From NCBI RefSeq assembly GCF_030269665.1, contig NZ_BSTS01000010.1, positions 124,001 through 188,000 of the forward strand: a DNA stretch of 64,000 nt. The letters are read 5' to 3'. A program made the translations under genes and the position numbers. Of this stretch, positions 1 through 8,729 are shown one piece after another. The notes below the pieces were generated by a model. That model ran no database searches and was not told the origin of the DNA. It saw only the letters and a list, made by a program, of their open reading frames with translations. Source of the stretch: Actinomycetospora sp. NBRC 106375. GTDB taxonomy: Bacteria > Actinomycetota > Actinomycetes > Mycobacteriales > Pseudonocardiaceae. How positions within the stretch are numbered: the stretch's first letter is position 1; each line of letters begins with the position of its first letter.

Positions 1-794
1 AGCTCGGCCTGCGGGGAGTTCGTGAACCGCCCGATCTCGTCCTCGGCGTTGGCGACCGAGTACACGCGGTCGTCGGTGCCGTGCAGCCAGAGCACCGGGC
101 AGCGCACGGCGTCGAGCCGCGCGTGGAGCCCGTCGCGGTCCCGCAGGTTGATCGAGCTGGTCCGCAGCCGCCTGCGCCCGGCGTCGCCGGTGTAGTTCCG
201 CTGGTGGGTCGCGTGCCAGAAGGCGCGCTCCTCGGGGTCGACGTCCTCACCGAAGCCCTCCGCGAGGACGGCGTCGACGAGCTCCACAGGGATGACCCAG
301 TCCTCGCCGACGGGCTCGGCGAGGGCGTCGATCGCCGGGCTGAGGAACGCGATGCCGTCCCAGCACCCGAGATCGCGGCTGCGGGGGCTCTCGAAGTCCA
401 TCGAGGTGCCCAAGGGGATCACGCCGCGGACGACGTCCGGGGCCAGCAGGGCCATCCGGACCGCGATCCAGCCGCCCTGGGACGTGCCCAGCACGAACGC
501 CCGGTCGATCCCGAGGGCGTCGAGCACCTGGAGCGCCGCCGCGGCGCTGTCCCAGTAGGTGTAGTCGGCGTAACCGGCTCGCGTGGCGCCGTGGCCGTAG
601 GGCTCGATCGCGAGGAGGTTCGCGGTCCGGATCAGCTCCTCGCCGGCGAGCTGCGGGCGGTACAGCTCCACCGAGGTCGTGAACGAGTTGACCAGGACGA
701 GGGTCGGGAGCGACGCGTCGTACGGGCCGCCGAGGGCGTACCCGATCGCCGAGGAGCCGAGGTGGGGCACGGTGATCGTCTGGGCGGGGTCCAC
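1..794 (-). CDS. alpha/beta hydrolase (C-terminus cut by window edge)
   Basis: Alpha/beta-hydrolase fold protein of the MhpC/haloalkane-dehalogenase type; substrate unknown. The reading frame shows the nucleophile elbow GTSQGG with Ser near residue 105, an oxyanion-side segment with YGHGATRAGY, and near the cut end a LHGTDDRVYS segment that carries the usual acid residue. The catalytic His lies beyond the edge. No signal peptide is visible, so it is probably cytoplasmic. The GTG at 794 is the first usable start after an in-frame stop about 18 nt upstream; no ATG exists nearby, so the start is moderately sure. It lies 63 bp downstream of the NlpC/P60 gene on the same strand and could be co-transcribed. 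Confidence 0.8.
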   Translation of the reverse strand, partial: MDPAQTITVPHLGSSAIGYALGGPYDASLPTLVLVNSFTTSVELYRPQLAGEELIRTANLLAIEPYGHGATRAGYADYTYWDSAAAALQVLDALGIDRAFVLGTSQGGWIAVRMALLAPDVVRGVIPLGTSMDFESPRSRDLGCWDGIAFLSPAIDALAEPVGEDWVIPVELVDAVLAEGFGEDVDPEERAFWHATHQRNYTGDAGRRRLRTSSINLRDRDGLHARLDAVRCPVLWLHGTDDRVYSVANAEDEIGRFTNSPQAE

Positions 795-857
795 GAGCGC
801 GAGCCTGTGACCCGGGACACGGCGGTGTCAATCACCGGCGGCGGCCGGGCCGACGTC

Positions 858-1952
858 TCACAGGACGATGCGCCGCACGCCGGTGAGGCTGGAGCGGACC
901 TGGGAGACCTTGACGACGTCGCCGGACTGCGGTGCCTCGAGGAACTTGCCGTCGCCGACGTAGAAGCCGACGTGGGTGACGGGGTCGTTGAAGAACAGCA
1001 GGTCGCCGGGGCGGGCGTCGGCCATCGAGACCGGAACACCGACCAGGGCCTGCTGGCGCGACACCCGGGGCAGCCCGACCCCGACCTGCCGGTAGGCCCA
1101 CTGCACCAGCCCGGAGCAGTCGAACGTCGAGGGCCCGGTGGCGCCCCAGACGTAGGGCTTGCCCTGCTGGGTCAGCGCCGCGCGCAGCGCCTCGACCGCG
1201 ATCCCGGAGCCGGGGACGTTCGTGGGGAACTTCGTGGTGCCGCCCCGCCGCAGTGCGGCCAGCGTCGCCGGGGACGCGTCGGCGAGGGCCGCCTCGGCCG
1301 CGGCGACCTCGCGGTCGGCGTCGTCGCGGCGCCGCTGGGCGTCGTCAGCGCTGCGCTGCGCGTCCGAGGCCGACCGGTCGGCGTCGGTGGCGCGGGCGTC
1401 GGCGTCGCGCTCGGCGCCCTCGGCAGCGGCGGCGGCGTCGAGGAAGCGCTGGACGAACCGCTGGTTCTCGGTGGAGATCGTGTCGAGCAGGCTCGTGCGC
1501 TCGAGGTAGGCCTGCGGGGACTCGCTGCCCAGCAGCGCGCCGAGCGCGTCGAGCTGGCCGCCCTGGAACGCCGCGGCGGTGACCGGGTCGACCTCGGCGA
1601 ACGCGTCGTCGCGGGCGGCGCGGGCGGCGTCGGCCGCCTCGCGGGCGTCGTCGGCCTCGCGGCGCGTGCGGTCGGCCTCGGACCGGCGCACCCCGAGCTG
1701 CTCGGCCGCGTCCATCGACGCCTCCGTGGCGTCGGCCGCACGGGCGTTGGCCTGGGCGAGGGCCGTGACGGCGTCGGAGGCTCCGGGCGGGACGATGGGG
1801 TCGGCCCGTGCGGTCCCGGCGGGCGCGGCCCCGACCACCGCACCGGCCGCGAGCAGGACCGCGAGCAGGAGGAGCACGACCCCTCTCCCGAGGAGCGTGG
1901 GGCGTCCGGCGGGGTGCTCGGTGGGGCGTCGTGCGGAACGGGGGGACACCAC
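858..1952 (-). CDS. secreted NlpC/P60 peptidoglycan endopeptidase with coiled-coil N-domain
   Basis: Probable cell-wall hydrolase of the NlpC/P60 (C40) family, which cleaves peptide bonds in peptidoglycan stems. After a hydrophobic signal segment (about residues 15-40, ending in ARADP) comes a long Ala/Arg/Asp/Glu-rich coiled coil (about 50-230), then the catalytic domain: the Cys motif FDCSGLVQWAYRQ (Cys near 279) and the His motif THVGFYVG (His near 327). The architecture matches M. tuberculosis Rv2190c, which occupies the same syntenic position. Start chosen at a GTG pair (1952/1949) because AGAGAGGA lies about 12 nt upstream and the signal peptide follows; an in-frame upstream start near 2171 would add an Arg-rich non-signal extension. 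Function by family is firm; substrate bond is inferred. Confidence 0.88.
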   Translation of the reverse strand: MVSPRSARRPTEHPAGRPTLLGRGVVLLLLAVLLAAGAVVGAAPAGTARADPIVPPGASDAVTALAQANARAADATEASMDAAEQLGVRRSEADRTRREADDAREAADAARAARDDAFAEVDPVTAAAFQGGQLDALGALLGSESPQAYLERTSLLDTISTENQRFVQRFLDAAAAAEGAERDADARATDADRSASDAQRSADDAQRRRDDADREVAAAEAALADASPATLAALRRGGTTKFPTNVPGSGIAVEALRAALTQQGKPYVWGATGPSTFDCSGLVQWAYRQVGVGLPRVSRQQALVGVPVSMADARPGDLLFFNDPVTHVGFYVGDGKFLEAPQSGDVVKVSQVRSSLTGVRRIVL

Positions 1953-2105
1953 CGCGTCGTCGGGTCCTCTCTGCGCAGCCCGGCACGACCGCGTCCCCGG
2001 ACCCGCCGGTGGCCGTCGGCCGTCCTCGGGCCGGACACGTCGGCCCCCGACGGCCTCGATCCGGAGCCCCCGTCGGCGCATCCGGCGCCACGTGGGTGGG
2101 CGGAG

Positions 2106-2111
2106 ATTATC
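2106..2111 (-). promoter_or_regulatory. possible -10 element for the NlpC/P60 gene
   Basis: On the minus strand the hexamer GATAAT stands out in an otherwise GC-rich 277-bp gap. It would place the transcript start about 150 nt before the GTG, leaving a long GC-rich leader. The -35 at 17 bp spacing is poor. Weak call. Confidence 0.3.
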
Positions 2112-2229
2112 GAAGGCCTGATGACGTCCCGCAGCGGGCGGTGTCGAACGGCGGGCGCCCGGACGGCCCACGATCCGGCGCGCACCGGGCGAAGCGGACT
2201 CCGCCGTGACGTGACCCTGACCAGAGCCG

Positions 2230-2538
2230 TCACCCGGCGTCCCGTGCCCGGCGCGGACGCGGCGCGCCCCGCTGCTCGCGCGGGGACCCGGGCGGCGGGG
2301 CCGGCGGCACGAGCCGCAGCCGCGGGATCAGCCCGTGGTCGGCGAGGACCTCGAGCGCCCGCTGCTCGACGGGCCCGAACTCCAGCGGCAGGGGGCCGCC
2401 GGGCGCGGCGTCGCTCGGCACCACCGACCCGTCCGCCGGCGGGGCGGACGGCACGGACGGCGTGCCGAGCAGGACGCCGACGACGCAGTCGTGGCAGGCG
2501 ATGTCGCGGACGGCGCAGGAGTCGCAGTCGATGAGCAC
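2230..2538 (-). CDS. small Cys-rich conserved protein (CxxC...CxxC N-terminus)
   Basis: About 102 residues. The N-terminus VLIDCDSCAVRDIACHDCV has two Cys pairs (CDSC and CHDC) separated by seven residues, a spacing that suggests a small zinc or disulfide site. The middle is Pro/Ser-rich, and a segment LEFGPVEQRALEVLADHGL looks like a helix. The C-terminus is Pro/Arg-rich. GTG start chosen because GGGAGG lies 5 nt upstream on the minus strand; a longer reading to 2610 has no such site. Function unknown. It sits between the NYN-domain gene and the NlpC/P60 gene, all on the minus strand, so it may form an operon with the former (111-bp gap). Confidence 0.7.
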   Translation of the reverse strand: MLIDCDSCAVRDIACHDCVVGVLLGTPSVPSAPPADGSVVPSDAAPGGPLPLEFGPVEQRALEVLADHGLIPRLRLVPPAPPPGSPREQRGAPRPRRARDAG

Positions 2539-2649
2539 GGTGGCCTCCCGGTCAGGAGTCCCCGGCGGGTCCGGGGTCGTGGCACGCACGCTAGGAGCGA
2601 CCCCCGACAACGCCGCCCGCGTCGACCCGCGGCGCGACGAACACCCAGG

Positions 2650-4077
2650 TCAGATGCGTGACAACCGGCTGAGCAGGACGCTCGAGGGCACCGGGTGCGC
2701 GCCCGAGCGCCGGACCGAGTCGACGACCGCGCGGTCCGAGGTGACCACCACCAGGGGACGGCCCTCGGGCTCCGCTCCGACGAGCGAGCGGATGAGGTCG
2801 TCGGCCAGGACGCCCGGGTCGCTGAAGAGCACCCGCACCCCGCGCACGGAGTGCGTCGGCACGTTCGTGATGCCGGCGCCGTCGAACACCAGGGTGGTCT
2901 CGGCTCCCGTCCGAGCCGCGAGGGGCGCGACCGCCGCGACGAGGCGTTCCCGCTGCGTGGCCAGGGACAGCTCCGGCCAGCCGGTCTTCGTGACGTTGTA
3001 GCCGTCGACGACGAGGTGCACCTCGGGCAGCGCGAGCAGCCGGTCGAGGGCGGCGGGGTCGGTGACGCGGGCCTTCGGCGCCCCGCCGGACCCGGCGCCG
3101 ACGAGCTCCGCCGGCCGCGCGCCCGGGTCGGCGGCCCGCAGGCCCAGCTCGTGGCGCAGGCCCTCGGCGGCACCCGCGACGGTGTCGACGAGCAGGGCGA
3201 GGCGCGCCTCGTCGGCCCGGCGCGCCTCCAGCGAGGCCCGCCGTGCCCCCGCGAGCTCCTCGGTGGCGCGGCGCGCCCGGTCCTCGGCGGCGGCCGCGGC
3301 GTCCCGCCGGCGGTCCCGGTCGCGGCGCAGTTCCTCCAGCTCGGCGCGCAGCCCGCCGTCGCCCGCCTCCTGCGCCGCCCGCAGCGCCGCCGCCTCGTCC
3401 TCGGCCCGGCGCACCCGCGTGCCCTGGTCGCGCAGGCGGGCACGCAGCTTGGCGACCTCGTCGCGGTTCTCCTCGCCGGCGGACCCCACCGCGGCGCGGG
3501 CCTCGTCGCGCTCGGCGGTGAGCCTGCGCACCTCCCCCTCGAGCCGGTCGACGCGGGCGAGCGCCGCGTCGCGCTCGGCGCGGGCCCGGACGGCGTCCTG
3601 CCGGTCGCCCACGTCGCGGACCAGCCCGGACCCCTCCTCGCGGCCCTCGAGCACGGCGACGGCGGCCGCGTGCACGGGATCGGGCGACGGCGGGCTCCAG
3701 CCGTCGGGACGTTCCTCGGTCCACCAGCCGACGATCCGTGCGGCGAACCCCTCGGTGCGCCCGACGGCGGCGAGCAGGGGCGCCGCGCCGGCCCGCGCCC
3801 GTTTGGCCGGGGCGAAGCGGGCGATGGCCCGGACCGGCGGGGGCAGCTCCGTCACCGGGATGTTGCCGACGGCGACCGACGCCAGCTCCGCCACCTTGGC
3901 CCGCACCGGATCGGGGGCCTGCTCCAGGAGGCGGGTGCGCACCGCGGCACGGGCCGCGTCGTCCGCCGTGTCCTCCGCCGCGTCACCGTGACCGTCGCCG
4001 TTCTGCGCCCCGTCCGGCGCGTCGGGGGGTGCCGTCGTGCCCGGGCGTCGCCCCGGGTCGTCGCCGCCCTCCTCCAT
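2650..4077 (-). CDS. NYN domain (YacP-like) putative RNA-processing protein
   Basis: 475 residues. The C-terminal third (about 325-475) is a NYN/PIN-like domain of the YacP type: it begins with HLVVDGYNVTKTGWPE, continues with LVFDGAG and DPGVLADDLIRS, and ends with VVVTSDRAVVDSVRRSG, giving the acidic residues expected of a PIN-fold metal site. The central part (about 150-300) is a long Arg/Glu/Ala coiled coil, and the N-terminus (about 40-130) is helical. By family it is predicted to be a ribonuclease acting on structured RNA; this is inference. Divergent from the exonuclease gene at 4183, with 105 bp between the starts. Confidence 0.8.
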   Translation of the reverse strand: MEEGGDDPGRRPGTTAPPDAPDGAQNGDGHGDAAEDTADDAARAAVRTRLLEQAPDPVRAKVAELASVAVGNIPVTELPPPVRAIARFAPAKRARAGAAPLLAAVGRTEGFAARIVGWWTEERPDGWSPPSPDPVHAAAVAVLEGREEGSGLVRDVGDRQDAVRARAERDAALARVDRLEGEVRRLTAERDEARAAVGSAGEENRDEVAKLRARLRDQGTRVRRAEDEAAALRAAQEAGDGGLRAELEELRRDRDRRRDAAAAAEDRARRATEELAGARRASLEARRADEARLALLVDTVAGAAEGLRHELGLRAADPGARPAELVGAGSGGAPKARVTDPAALDRLLALPEVHLVVDGYNVTKTGWPELSLATQRERLVAAVAPLAARTGAETTLVFDGAGITNVPTHSVRGVRVLFSDPGVLADDLIRSLVGAEPEGRPLVVVTSDRAVVDSVRRSGAHPVPSSVLLSRLSRI

Positions 4078-4167
4078 GACCGGTCAGGCTAGCCCCGGCG
4101 CGACCCCACGACCGGGCCCGTCCGCGCCCGTCCGATCCATCGCGCCGGGACTGTCGGGGGTCGCTCG

Positions 4168-4173
4168 TAGCGT
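4168..4173 (+). promoter_or_regulatory. -10 element TAGCGT, predicted leaderless start
   Basis: TAGCGT lies 9 nt before the ATG at 4183. An actinobacterial -10 (TAnnnT) at this distance puts transcription start at or within a base or two of the start codon. No ribosome-binding sequence lies between. Confidence 0.55.
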
Positions 4174-4182
4174 CCCGCCGCG

Positions 4183-5934
4183 ATGGACGCACCCGCCCGT
4201 CCGGTCACCGGGCCGGACCCCCAGCTCTCGTTCGGCGAGCTCGGCACGCCGCTGTCGGCGGTCACGTTCGTGGTGGTCGACCTGGAGACGACGGGCGGCC
4301 CTCCCGACTCCGACGCGATCACCGAGATCGGCGCGGTCAAGGTGCGCGGCGGCGAGGTGGTGGGCGAGTTCGCCACGCTGGTCGACCCCGGGGTGTCCGT
4401 GCCGCCGGCGATCATCCAGCTCACCGGCATCACCACGGCCATGGTCACCGGCGCTCCCCGCCTGCGGGAGGTGCTCGGCGCGTTCCTCGAGTTCTGCGCC
4501 GGCGCCGTACTCGTCGCCCACAACGCCCCGTTCGACATCGGACACCTGCGCGCGGCCTGCCGGCGCCACGGCCCGTCGTGGCCGCGCCCGGCGGTGGTGT
4601 GCACGGCGCGGCTCGGGCGCCGCGTGCTGACGCGCGACGAGGCCCCGTCGTGCCGGCTCTCGGCGCTGGCGACGCTCTTCGGAGCGCGGACGCGGCCCAT
4701 CCACCGCGCCCTCGACGACGCGAAGGCCACCGTCGACGTGCTGCACGGGCTGCTCGAGCGCGTCGGCGGGCGCGGGGTGTCGACGCTGGAGGACCTCCTC
4801 GCGCTGCAGGTGGAGGTCAGCCCCGCGCAGCGGGCCAAGCGCCACCTCGCCGACGCGGTGCCCGAGCAGCCCGGCGTCTACCTCTTCCGCGGCCCCGGCG
4901 ACGAGGTGCTCTACGTGGGCACCAGCGGCGACCTGCGCCGGCGCGTGCGCTCCTACTTCACCGGCGGCGACAAGCGGGCCCGCATCAAGGAGATGATCGG
5001 TCTCGTCGAGCGCGTCGACTGGGTGGTGTGCGCCCACGCCCTCGAGGCCGAGGTCCGCGAGCTGCGCCTGCTCGCCGGGCACGCCCCCCGGTACAACCGC
5101 CGCTCGCGCTTCCCCCACCGCGGGTGGTGGGTGGCGCTCACCGACGAGCCCTTCCCGCGCCTGTCGGTGGTCCGGACGCCCCGGGCCGACGCGATCGGTC
5201 CCTTCACGCGGCGCCCGAACGCCGTGGACGCGGTCGCCGCCCTCCAGGACGCGGTGCGCCTGCGGCCGTGCACCCAGCGGATCCCCGCCCGCGGGGCGTC
5301 GGGCACGCCGTGCGCCCTGCACGAGATGGGCCGCTGCGCCGCCCCGTGTGCGGGCCACCTCGACGTCGAGGCCTACCGCCCGGTGGTGGACGACGCCCGG
5401 GCGCTGGTGCGGGGGAACGACGACGCGGGGCTGCGACGCCTCTCGGCCACCGTCACCGAGCTCGCGGCGGCCGAGCGGTTCGAGGACGCGGCCGCCCACC
5501 GCGACCGGCTCGCCGAGCTCGCCCACGCCCTCGGCCGGGTCCAGCGCCTGTCCGCGGTCGCCGCGGCGCCGGAGATGATCGCGGCGCGGCCGGACGGCGA
5601 GCGGGGGTGGGACCTCGCCGTGGTCCGGCACGGCCGCCTCGCCGCGGCCGGGCGCGCCCGTCGCGGGGTGCCGCCGATGCCGGTCGTCGAGTCGCTCGTG
5701 GCCTCCGCCGAAACGGTCCGGCCCGCCGTCGGCCCCTTGTGCGGCGCGCCGCCCGAGGAGGTCGCCGTCGTCACCCGGTGGCTCGAGCGGCCGGGCACGC
5801 GGATGGTGCGCACCACGACGCCCTGGGCCATGCCCGCCGCCGGCGCCGGGGCGTGGGGCGCGTGGGTCGGGCGGGCGCGGGAGGCGCGCCACACCGACCC
5901 CGAGCGCGCGGGGACGTCCCGCGAGCCGCCCTAG
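4183..5934 (+). CDS. DEDD 3'-5' exonuclease / GIY-YIG endonuclease fusion
   Basis: 583 residues. The N-terminal part (about 25-190) is a DnaQ-type DEDDh exonuclease: VVDLETTGG (first acidic pair), then HNAPFDIGHLR and HRALDDAKAT. The middle (about 225-310) is a UvrC/Cho-like GIY-YIG nuclease: PGVYLFRGPGDEVLYVGTSG followed by LRRRVRSYF. The rest has a Cys cluster (CTQR, CALHEMGRCAAPC) as in UvrC and a UVR-like helix pair. It resembles M. tuberculosis Rv2191. The likely role is DNA repair or processing in the cytoplasm. Start ATG fits the leaderless promoter just upstream. No partner gene is adjacent. Confidence 0.92.
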   Translation: MDAPARPVTGPDPQLSFGELGTPLSAVTFVVVDLETTGGPPDSDAITEIGAVKVRGGEVVGEFATLVDPGVSVPPAIIQLTGITTAMVTGAPRLREVLGAFLEFCAGAVLVAHNAPFDIGHLRAACRRHGPSWPRPAVVCTARLGRRVLTRDEAPSCRLSALATLFGARTRPIHRALDDAKATVDVLHGLLERVGGRGVSTLEDLLALQVEVSPAQRAKRHLADAVPEQPGVYLFRGPGDEVLYVGTSGDLRRRVRSYFTGGDKRARIKEMIGLVERVDWVVCAHALEAEVRELRLLAGHAPRYNRRSRFPHRGWWVALTDEPFPRLSVVRTPRADAIGPFTRRPNAVDAVAALQDAVRLRPCTQRIPARGASGTPCALHEMGRCAAPCAGHLDVEAYRPVVDDARALVRGNDDAGLRRLSATVTELAAAERFEDAAAHRDRLAELAHALGRVQRLSAVAAAPEMIAARPDGERGWDLAVVRHGRLAAAGRARRGVPPMPVVESLVASAETVRPAVGPLCGAPPEEVAVVTRWLERPGTRMVRTTTPWAMPAAGAGAWGAWVGRAREARHTDPERAGTSREPP

Positions 5935-6004
5935 ACTCCCGGCCACCCGGGGCCGGCCGGTCCGCCCCGGCGCCGAGCGACCCGCCGAGCACCGAGGAGC
6001 GCCC

Positions 6005-6283
6005 GTGATCACGGCCTTCGTGATGGTCCACGCCGACGCCGACCGCATCCCCGAGACCGCGCAGGCCATCGCGGACCTCGAGGGCGTCGCGGAGGTGTAC
6101 TCCTGCGCCGGCGACGTCGACCTCGTCGCCGTGGTGCGCGTCCGCGAGCACGAGCAGCTCGCCGACGTCATCGCCGGGGGCCTGTCCAAGGTGCCCGGCG
6201 TGCAGAGCACGTCGACGCACATCGCGTTCCGGTCCTACTCGGCGCGCGACGACGCGTCGGCCTTCTCCGTCGGGCTCGACTAG
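6005..6283 (+). CDS. stand-alone Lrp/AsnC ligand-binding (RAM) domain protein
   Basis: 92 residues, all of it a RAM/AsnC_trans_reg domain: MITAFVMVHADADRIPETAQ, then a GVAEVYSCAGDVDLVAVV strand typical of the amino-acid-binding fold, and a C-terminal segment STSTHIAFRSYS. There is no helix-turn-helix, so it does not bind DNA alone. By family such proteins form oligomers that bind amino acids. The start is GTG, with only GAGGAGC upstream. It converges on trpD (36 bp between stops), which is suggestive for amino-acid sensing, but no link can be shown. Confidence 0.88.
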   Translation: MITAFVMVHADADRIPETAQAIADLEGVAEVYSCAGDVDLVAVVRVREHEQLADVIAGGLSKVPGVQSTSTHIAFRSYSARDDASAFSVGLD

Positions 6284-6318
6284 ACCTCGACCAGCTCGCC
6301 CCCCGGGCCGCCTCCGGA

Positions 6319-7383
6319 CTAGCCGCGCGCCTCCCGCGCCACGGCCGACCAGCGCTCGAGCAGCGCGGTGACCGCCCCGGAGTCGACGGCCTCGGCGGCC
6401 CGGCGCTGCCCGGCGGCGACGCCCGCGTGCAGGTCGGTCATCGCCGTCCCGGTGACGGCCTCCTCGTAGGCGGCGAGCGCGGCACCCGCGTTGAGCAGCA
6501 CGGCATCGCGGACCGCGCCCGGTTCGCCGGCGAAGACCGCGTGGGCGACGGTGGCGTTGTGCGCGGCGTCGCCGCCCCGCAGGGCCCCCTGGCCCGAGGC
6601 CGGCACACCGAGGGCCGCGGGGTCGAGGGTCTCGACGCGGACCCCGGCCGGGCCGGCGTGCCACACGGTGGTGGTCGTGGCGGTGGTGACCTCGTCGAGC
6701 CCGTCGTCGCCGCGCACCACGACGGCGCGGTCGCCGCGGGCGGCGAGGACCTCGGCGAGGATCGGGGCGAACCGCACGTCGGCGCACCCGATGAGCGCGG
6801 CCCCCGGCCGCGCCGGGTTGGTCAGCGGGCCCAGCAGGTTGAACGCGGTCGGGACGCCGAGCTGGCCGCGGACCGGGCCGGCGTGCCGCATCGCGGGGTG
6901 GAACACCTGCGCGAAGCAGAAGCCGATGCCCACCTCGGCGACGCAGCGCGCCACGGCGTCGGGGCCGAGATCGACCGGGACGCCGAGGGCCTCGAGCACG
7001 TCCACCGACCCGCTCTGGGACGACGCGGCGCGCCCGCCGTGCTTGACCACCCGCGCCCCGGCGGCCGCCATGACGACGGCGGACATCGTCGAGATGTTCA
7101 CCGTGTGCGCGCCGTCGCCCCCGGTGCCCACGATGTCGACCACCGGCGGCGGCACCTCGACCGACCGGGCGTGCGCCAGCATCGCCGTCGCCAGCCCCGC
7201 GATCTCGGGCGCCGTCTCCCCTTTCGCGCGCAGGGCGACGACGAACCCCGCGACCTGGGCGGGCGACGCCTCGCCGGACATCACCTGGTCCATCGCCCAC
7301 TCGGTGTCGCCGGCGGCGAGGTCCTGGCCCGCGAGCAGGCGCCCGATGAGCGCGGGCCAGGTCGGCGGCACGCCGGCGGTCAT
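6319..7383 (-). CDS. trpD: anthranilate phosphoribosyltransferase
   Basis: 354 residues. Transfers phosphoribose from PRPP to anthranilate in tryptophan biosynthesis. Motifs seen: [20 protein letters not shown] (PRPP loop, about residues 86-105), [15 protein letters not shown] (second loop, with Gly and Gln where Asn and often Lys or Ser occur in other TrpDs), [14 protein letters not shown] and [11 protein letters not shown]. The length is normal. The ATG at 7383 overlaps the stop of the upstream receiver-like gene by the ATGA arrangement, indicating translational coupling. No other trp gene is nearby, as in M. tuberculosis, where trpD is also beside ctaE. Confidence 0.95.
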   Translation of the reverse strand: MTAGVPPTWPALIGRLLAGQDLAAGDTEWAMDQVMSGEASPAQVAGFVVALRAKGETAPEIAGLATAMLAHARSVEVPPPVVDIVGTGGDGAHTVNISTMSAVVMAAAGARVVKHGGRAASSQSGSVDVLEALGVPVDLGPDAVARCVAEVGIGFCFAQVFHPAMRHAGPVRGQLGVPTAFNLLGPLTNPARPGAALIGCADVRFAPILAEVLAARGDRAVVVRGDDGLDEVTTATTTTVWHAGPAGVRVETLDPAALGVPASGQGALRGGDAAHNATVAHAVFAGEPGAVRDAVLLNAGAALAAYEEAVTGTAMTDLHAGVAAGQRRAAEAVDSGAVTALLERWSAVAREARG

Positions 7384-7796
7384 CCCCGGACGGCGGGGCG
7401 GGCGCGCTCGCGCAGGACCGTGGCCACGGTCTCGGCCGCGGTCACGGGGTCGAGCGGCTGCACCAGCACGGCGTCGGCCTGCGACCAGGTCGCCAGCCAG
7501 TGGTCGTCCCGGCGGCGGACGGCGACGATCACCGGCGGCGGGTCGGCGCTCTCGTTCTTGAGCTGCCGGCACACGCCCATCCCGCCCGTGGGCTGGGCCT
7601 CCGCGTCGAGCACGGCGAGATCGATCTCGCCGGCGTCGGCGGCACCGAGCACGTCCGCCACGTTCGCGGCGTCGACGAAGCGCAGGCGCGGCAGGTCCGG
7701 CGCGGGCCGGCGGCCGACCGCGGTGGCGATGGCCTCGCGCACCTCCGCGCGATGACTCATCACCACGACCGTGAGGGTGGGGCCCGGAGCGGTCAT
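7380..7796 (-). CDS. degenerate response-regulator receiver-like protein
   Basis: 138 residues with the length and alternating pattern of a CheY-like domain. A candidate phospho-acceptor is present in [14 protein letters not shown] (Asp64), but the N-terminal acidic pair is missing ([16 protein letters not shown] instead of a DD motif), and the conserved Lys before Pro is Gln (VLVQPLDP, Gln113). Normal phosphotransfer is therefore doubtful; it may sense or bind in another way. No DNA-binding domain and no histidine kinase is nearby. Start ATG is set by GGAGGA 6-7 nt upstream. It is 4-bp overlapped with trpD and divergent from ctaE. Confidence 0.8.
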   Translation of the reverse strand: MTAPGPTLTVVVMSHRAEVREAIATAVGRRPAPDLPRLRFVDAANVADVLGAADAGEIDLAVLDAEAQPTGGMGVCRQLKNESADPPPVIVAVRRRDDHWLATWSQADAVLVQPLDPVTAAETVATVLRERARPAVRG

Positions 7797-7818
7797 CGCG
7801 TGTCCTCCATGGTCGGCG

Positions 7819-7824
7819 ATGCTA
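7819..7824 (-). promoter_or_regulatory. -10 element TAGCAT for the receiver-like gene/trpD
   Basis: TAGCAT on the minus strand, 22 nt before the ATG at 7796. The transcript would start near 7812 and include the GGAGGA ribosome site. No clear -35 was found. Confidence 0.45.
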
Positions 7825-7873
7825 GCGGTCACCGGAGGAGAGTCACGAGCACACGGCACGCGGGCGGCCGAAC

Positions 7874-7898
7874 CGTACGACGGGCCGACGTACGACGG
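7874..7898. promoter_or_regulatory. tandem CGTACGACGG direct repeats in the ctaE/trpD divergent region
   Basis: Two identical 10-mers CGTACGACGG at 7874-7883 and 7889-7898, 15 bp apart start to start, lie between the divergent receiver-like gene and ctaE. Each contains the palindrome CGTACG. The arrangement is that of a possible operator for one or both transcripts. No regulator is known to me for this sequence. Confidence 0.35.
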
Positions 7899-8027
7899 CG
7901 GGTAGGAGAACTCGCAGGTGAGAGGCGGTGCAGGTCGGCACGGGTACGGACCCGGTCGCACGGGCCGCCGCGACGCGACACCGCGGGGGCTCGCCCCGAC
8001 GGGCTGGTGTCGGTCGGAGGTGTCATC

Positions 8028-8651
8028 ATGACGCCCGTGACGACCGCCCAGGGTGCGCCGGCGCCTTCTTTCAGCGCGAGGATTCATTCCCTCAACCGGC
8101 CCAACGTCGTGAGCGTGGGGACCATCATCTGGCTCTCCAGCGAGCTGATGTTCTTCGCCGGGCTGTTCGCCATGTACTTCGTCGCGCGGGCGAACGCCAC
8201 CGAGGGCTGGCCACCGGAGCCCACCGAGCTCGACATCCCCTACGCCCTGGTGAACACGATCATCCTCGTGGCGTCGTCGTTCACCTGTCAGTACGGGGTG
8301 TTCGCGGCCGAGCGCGGCGACGTGTTCGGCCTGCGGCGCTGGTACGCGGTGACGTTCGTGATGGGCCTGATCTTCGTGCTCGGGCAGGTGAACGAGTACC
8401 ACACGCTCGTCACCGAGCACGCGACGACGATCTCCAGCAGCTCCTACGGCTCGGTCTTCTACATCACCACCGGGTTCCACGCGCTGCACGTCACGGGCGG
8501 CCTGATCGCGTTCGTGCTGCTCGTGTCCCGCACGTTCCTGAGTCGGTTCACACCGGCGCAGGCCACGGCGGCGATCGTCGTCTCGTACTACTGGCACTTC
8601 GTGGACGTGGTCTGGATCGGCCTGTTCGCCGTCATCTACTTCATCCGCTGA
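8028..8651 (+). CDS. ctaE: cytochrome c oxidase subunit III
   Basis: 207 residues, a membrane subunit of the aa3-type terminal oxidase. Five hydrophobic segments are visible (for example [20 protein letters not shown] near the N-terminus and [20 protein letters not shown] at the end). The conserved motif YWHFVDVVW and FHALHVTGG identify the family. ATG at 8028 is chosen because GGAGG lies 7 nt upstream; a GTG at 8037 is the alternative. First gene of ctaE-qcrC-qcrA-qcrB, the oxidase/bcc supercomplex operon. Subunit I (ctaD) is not in this window. Confidence 0.96.
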   Translation: MTPVTTAQGAPAPSFSARIHSLNRPNVVSVGTIIWLSSELMFFAGLFAMYFVARANATEGWPPEPTELDIPYALVNTIILVASSFTCQYGVFAAERGDVFGLRRWYAVTFVMGLIFVLGQVNEYHTLVTEHATTISSSSYGSVFYITTGFHALHVTGGLIAFVLLVSRTFLSRFTPAQATAAIVVSYYWHFVDVVWIGLFAVIYFIR

Positions 8652-8729
8652 CCGATGGCAGCGACACCACCACCCCGGTCGCCGGACCCCCAGGACCATC
8701 AGCGAGGAGAGCTCGAGGTTGGGCACCCG

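Noticed and set aside
81-2534. 817-codon plus frame at the left edge
   Set aside because: Antisense to three minus-strand genes; composition is a GC artefact.
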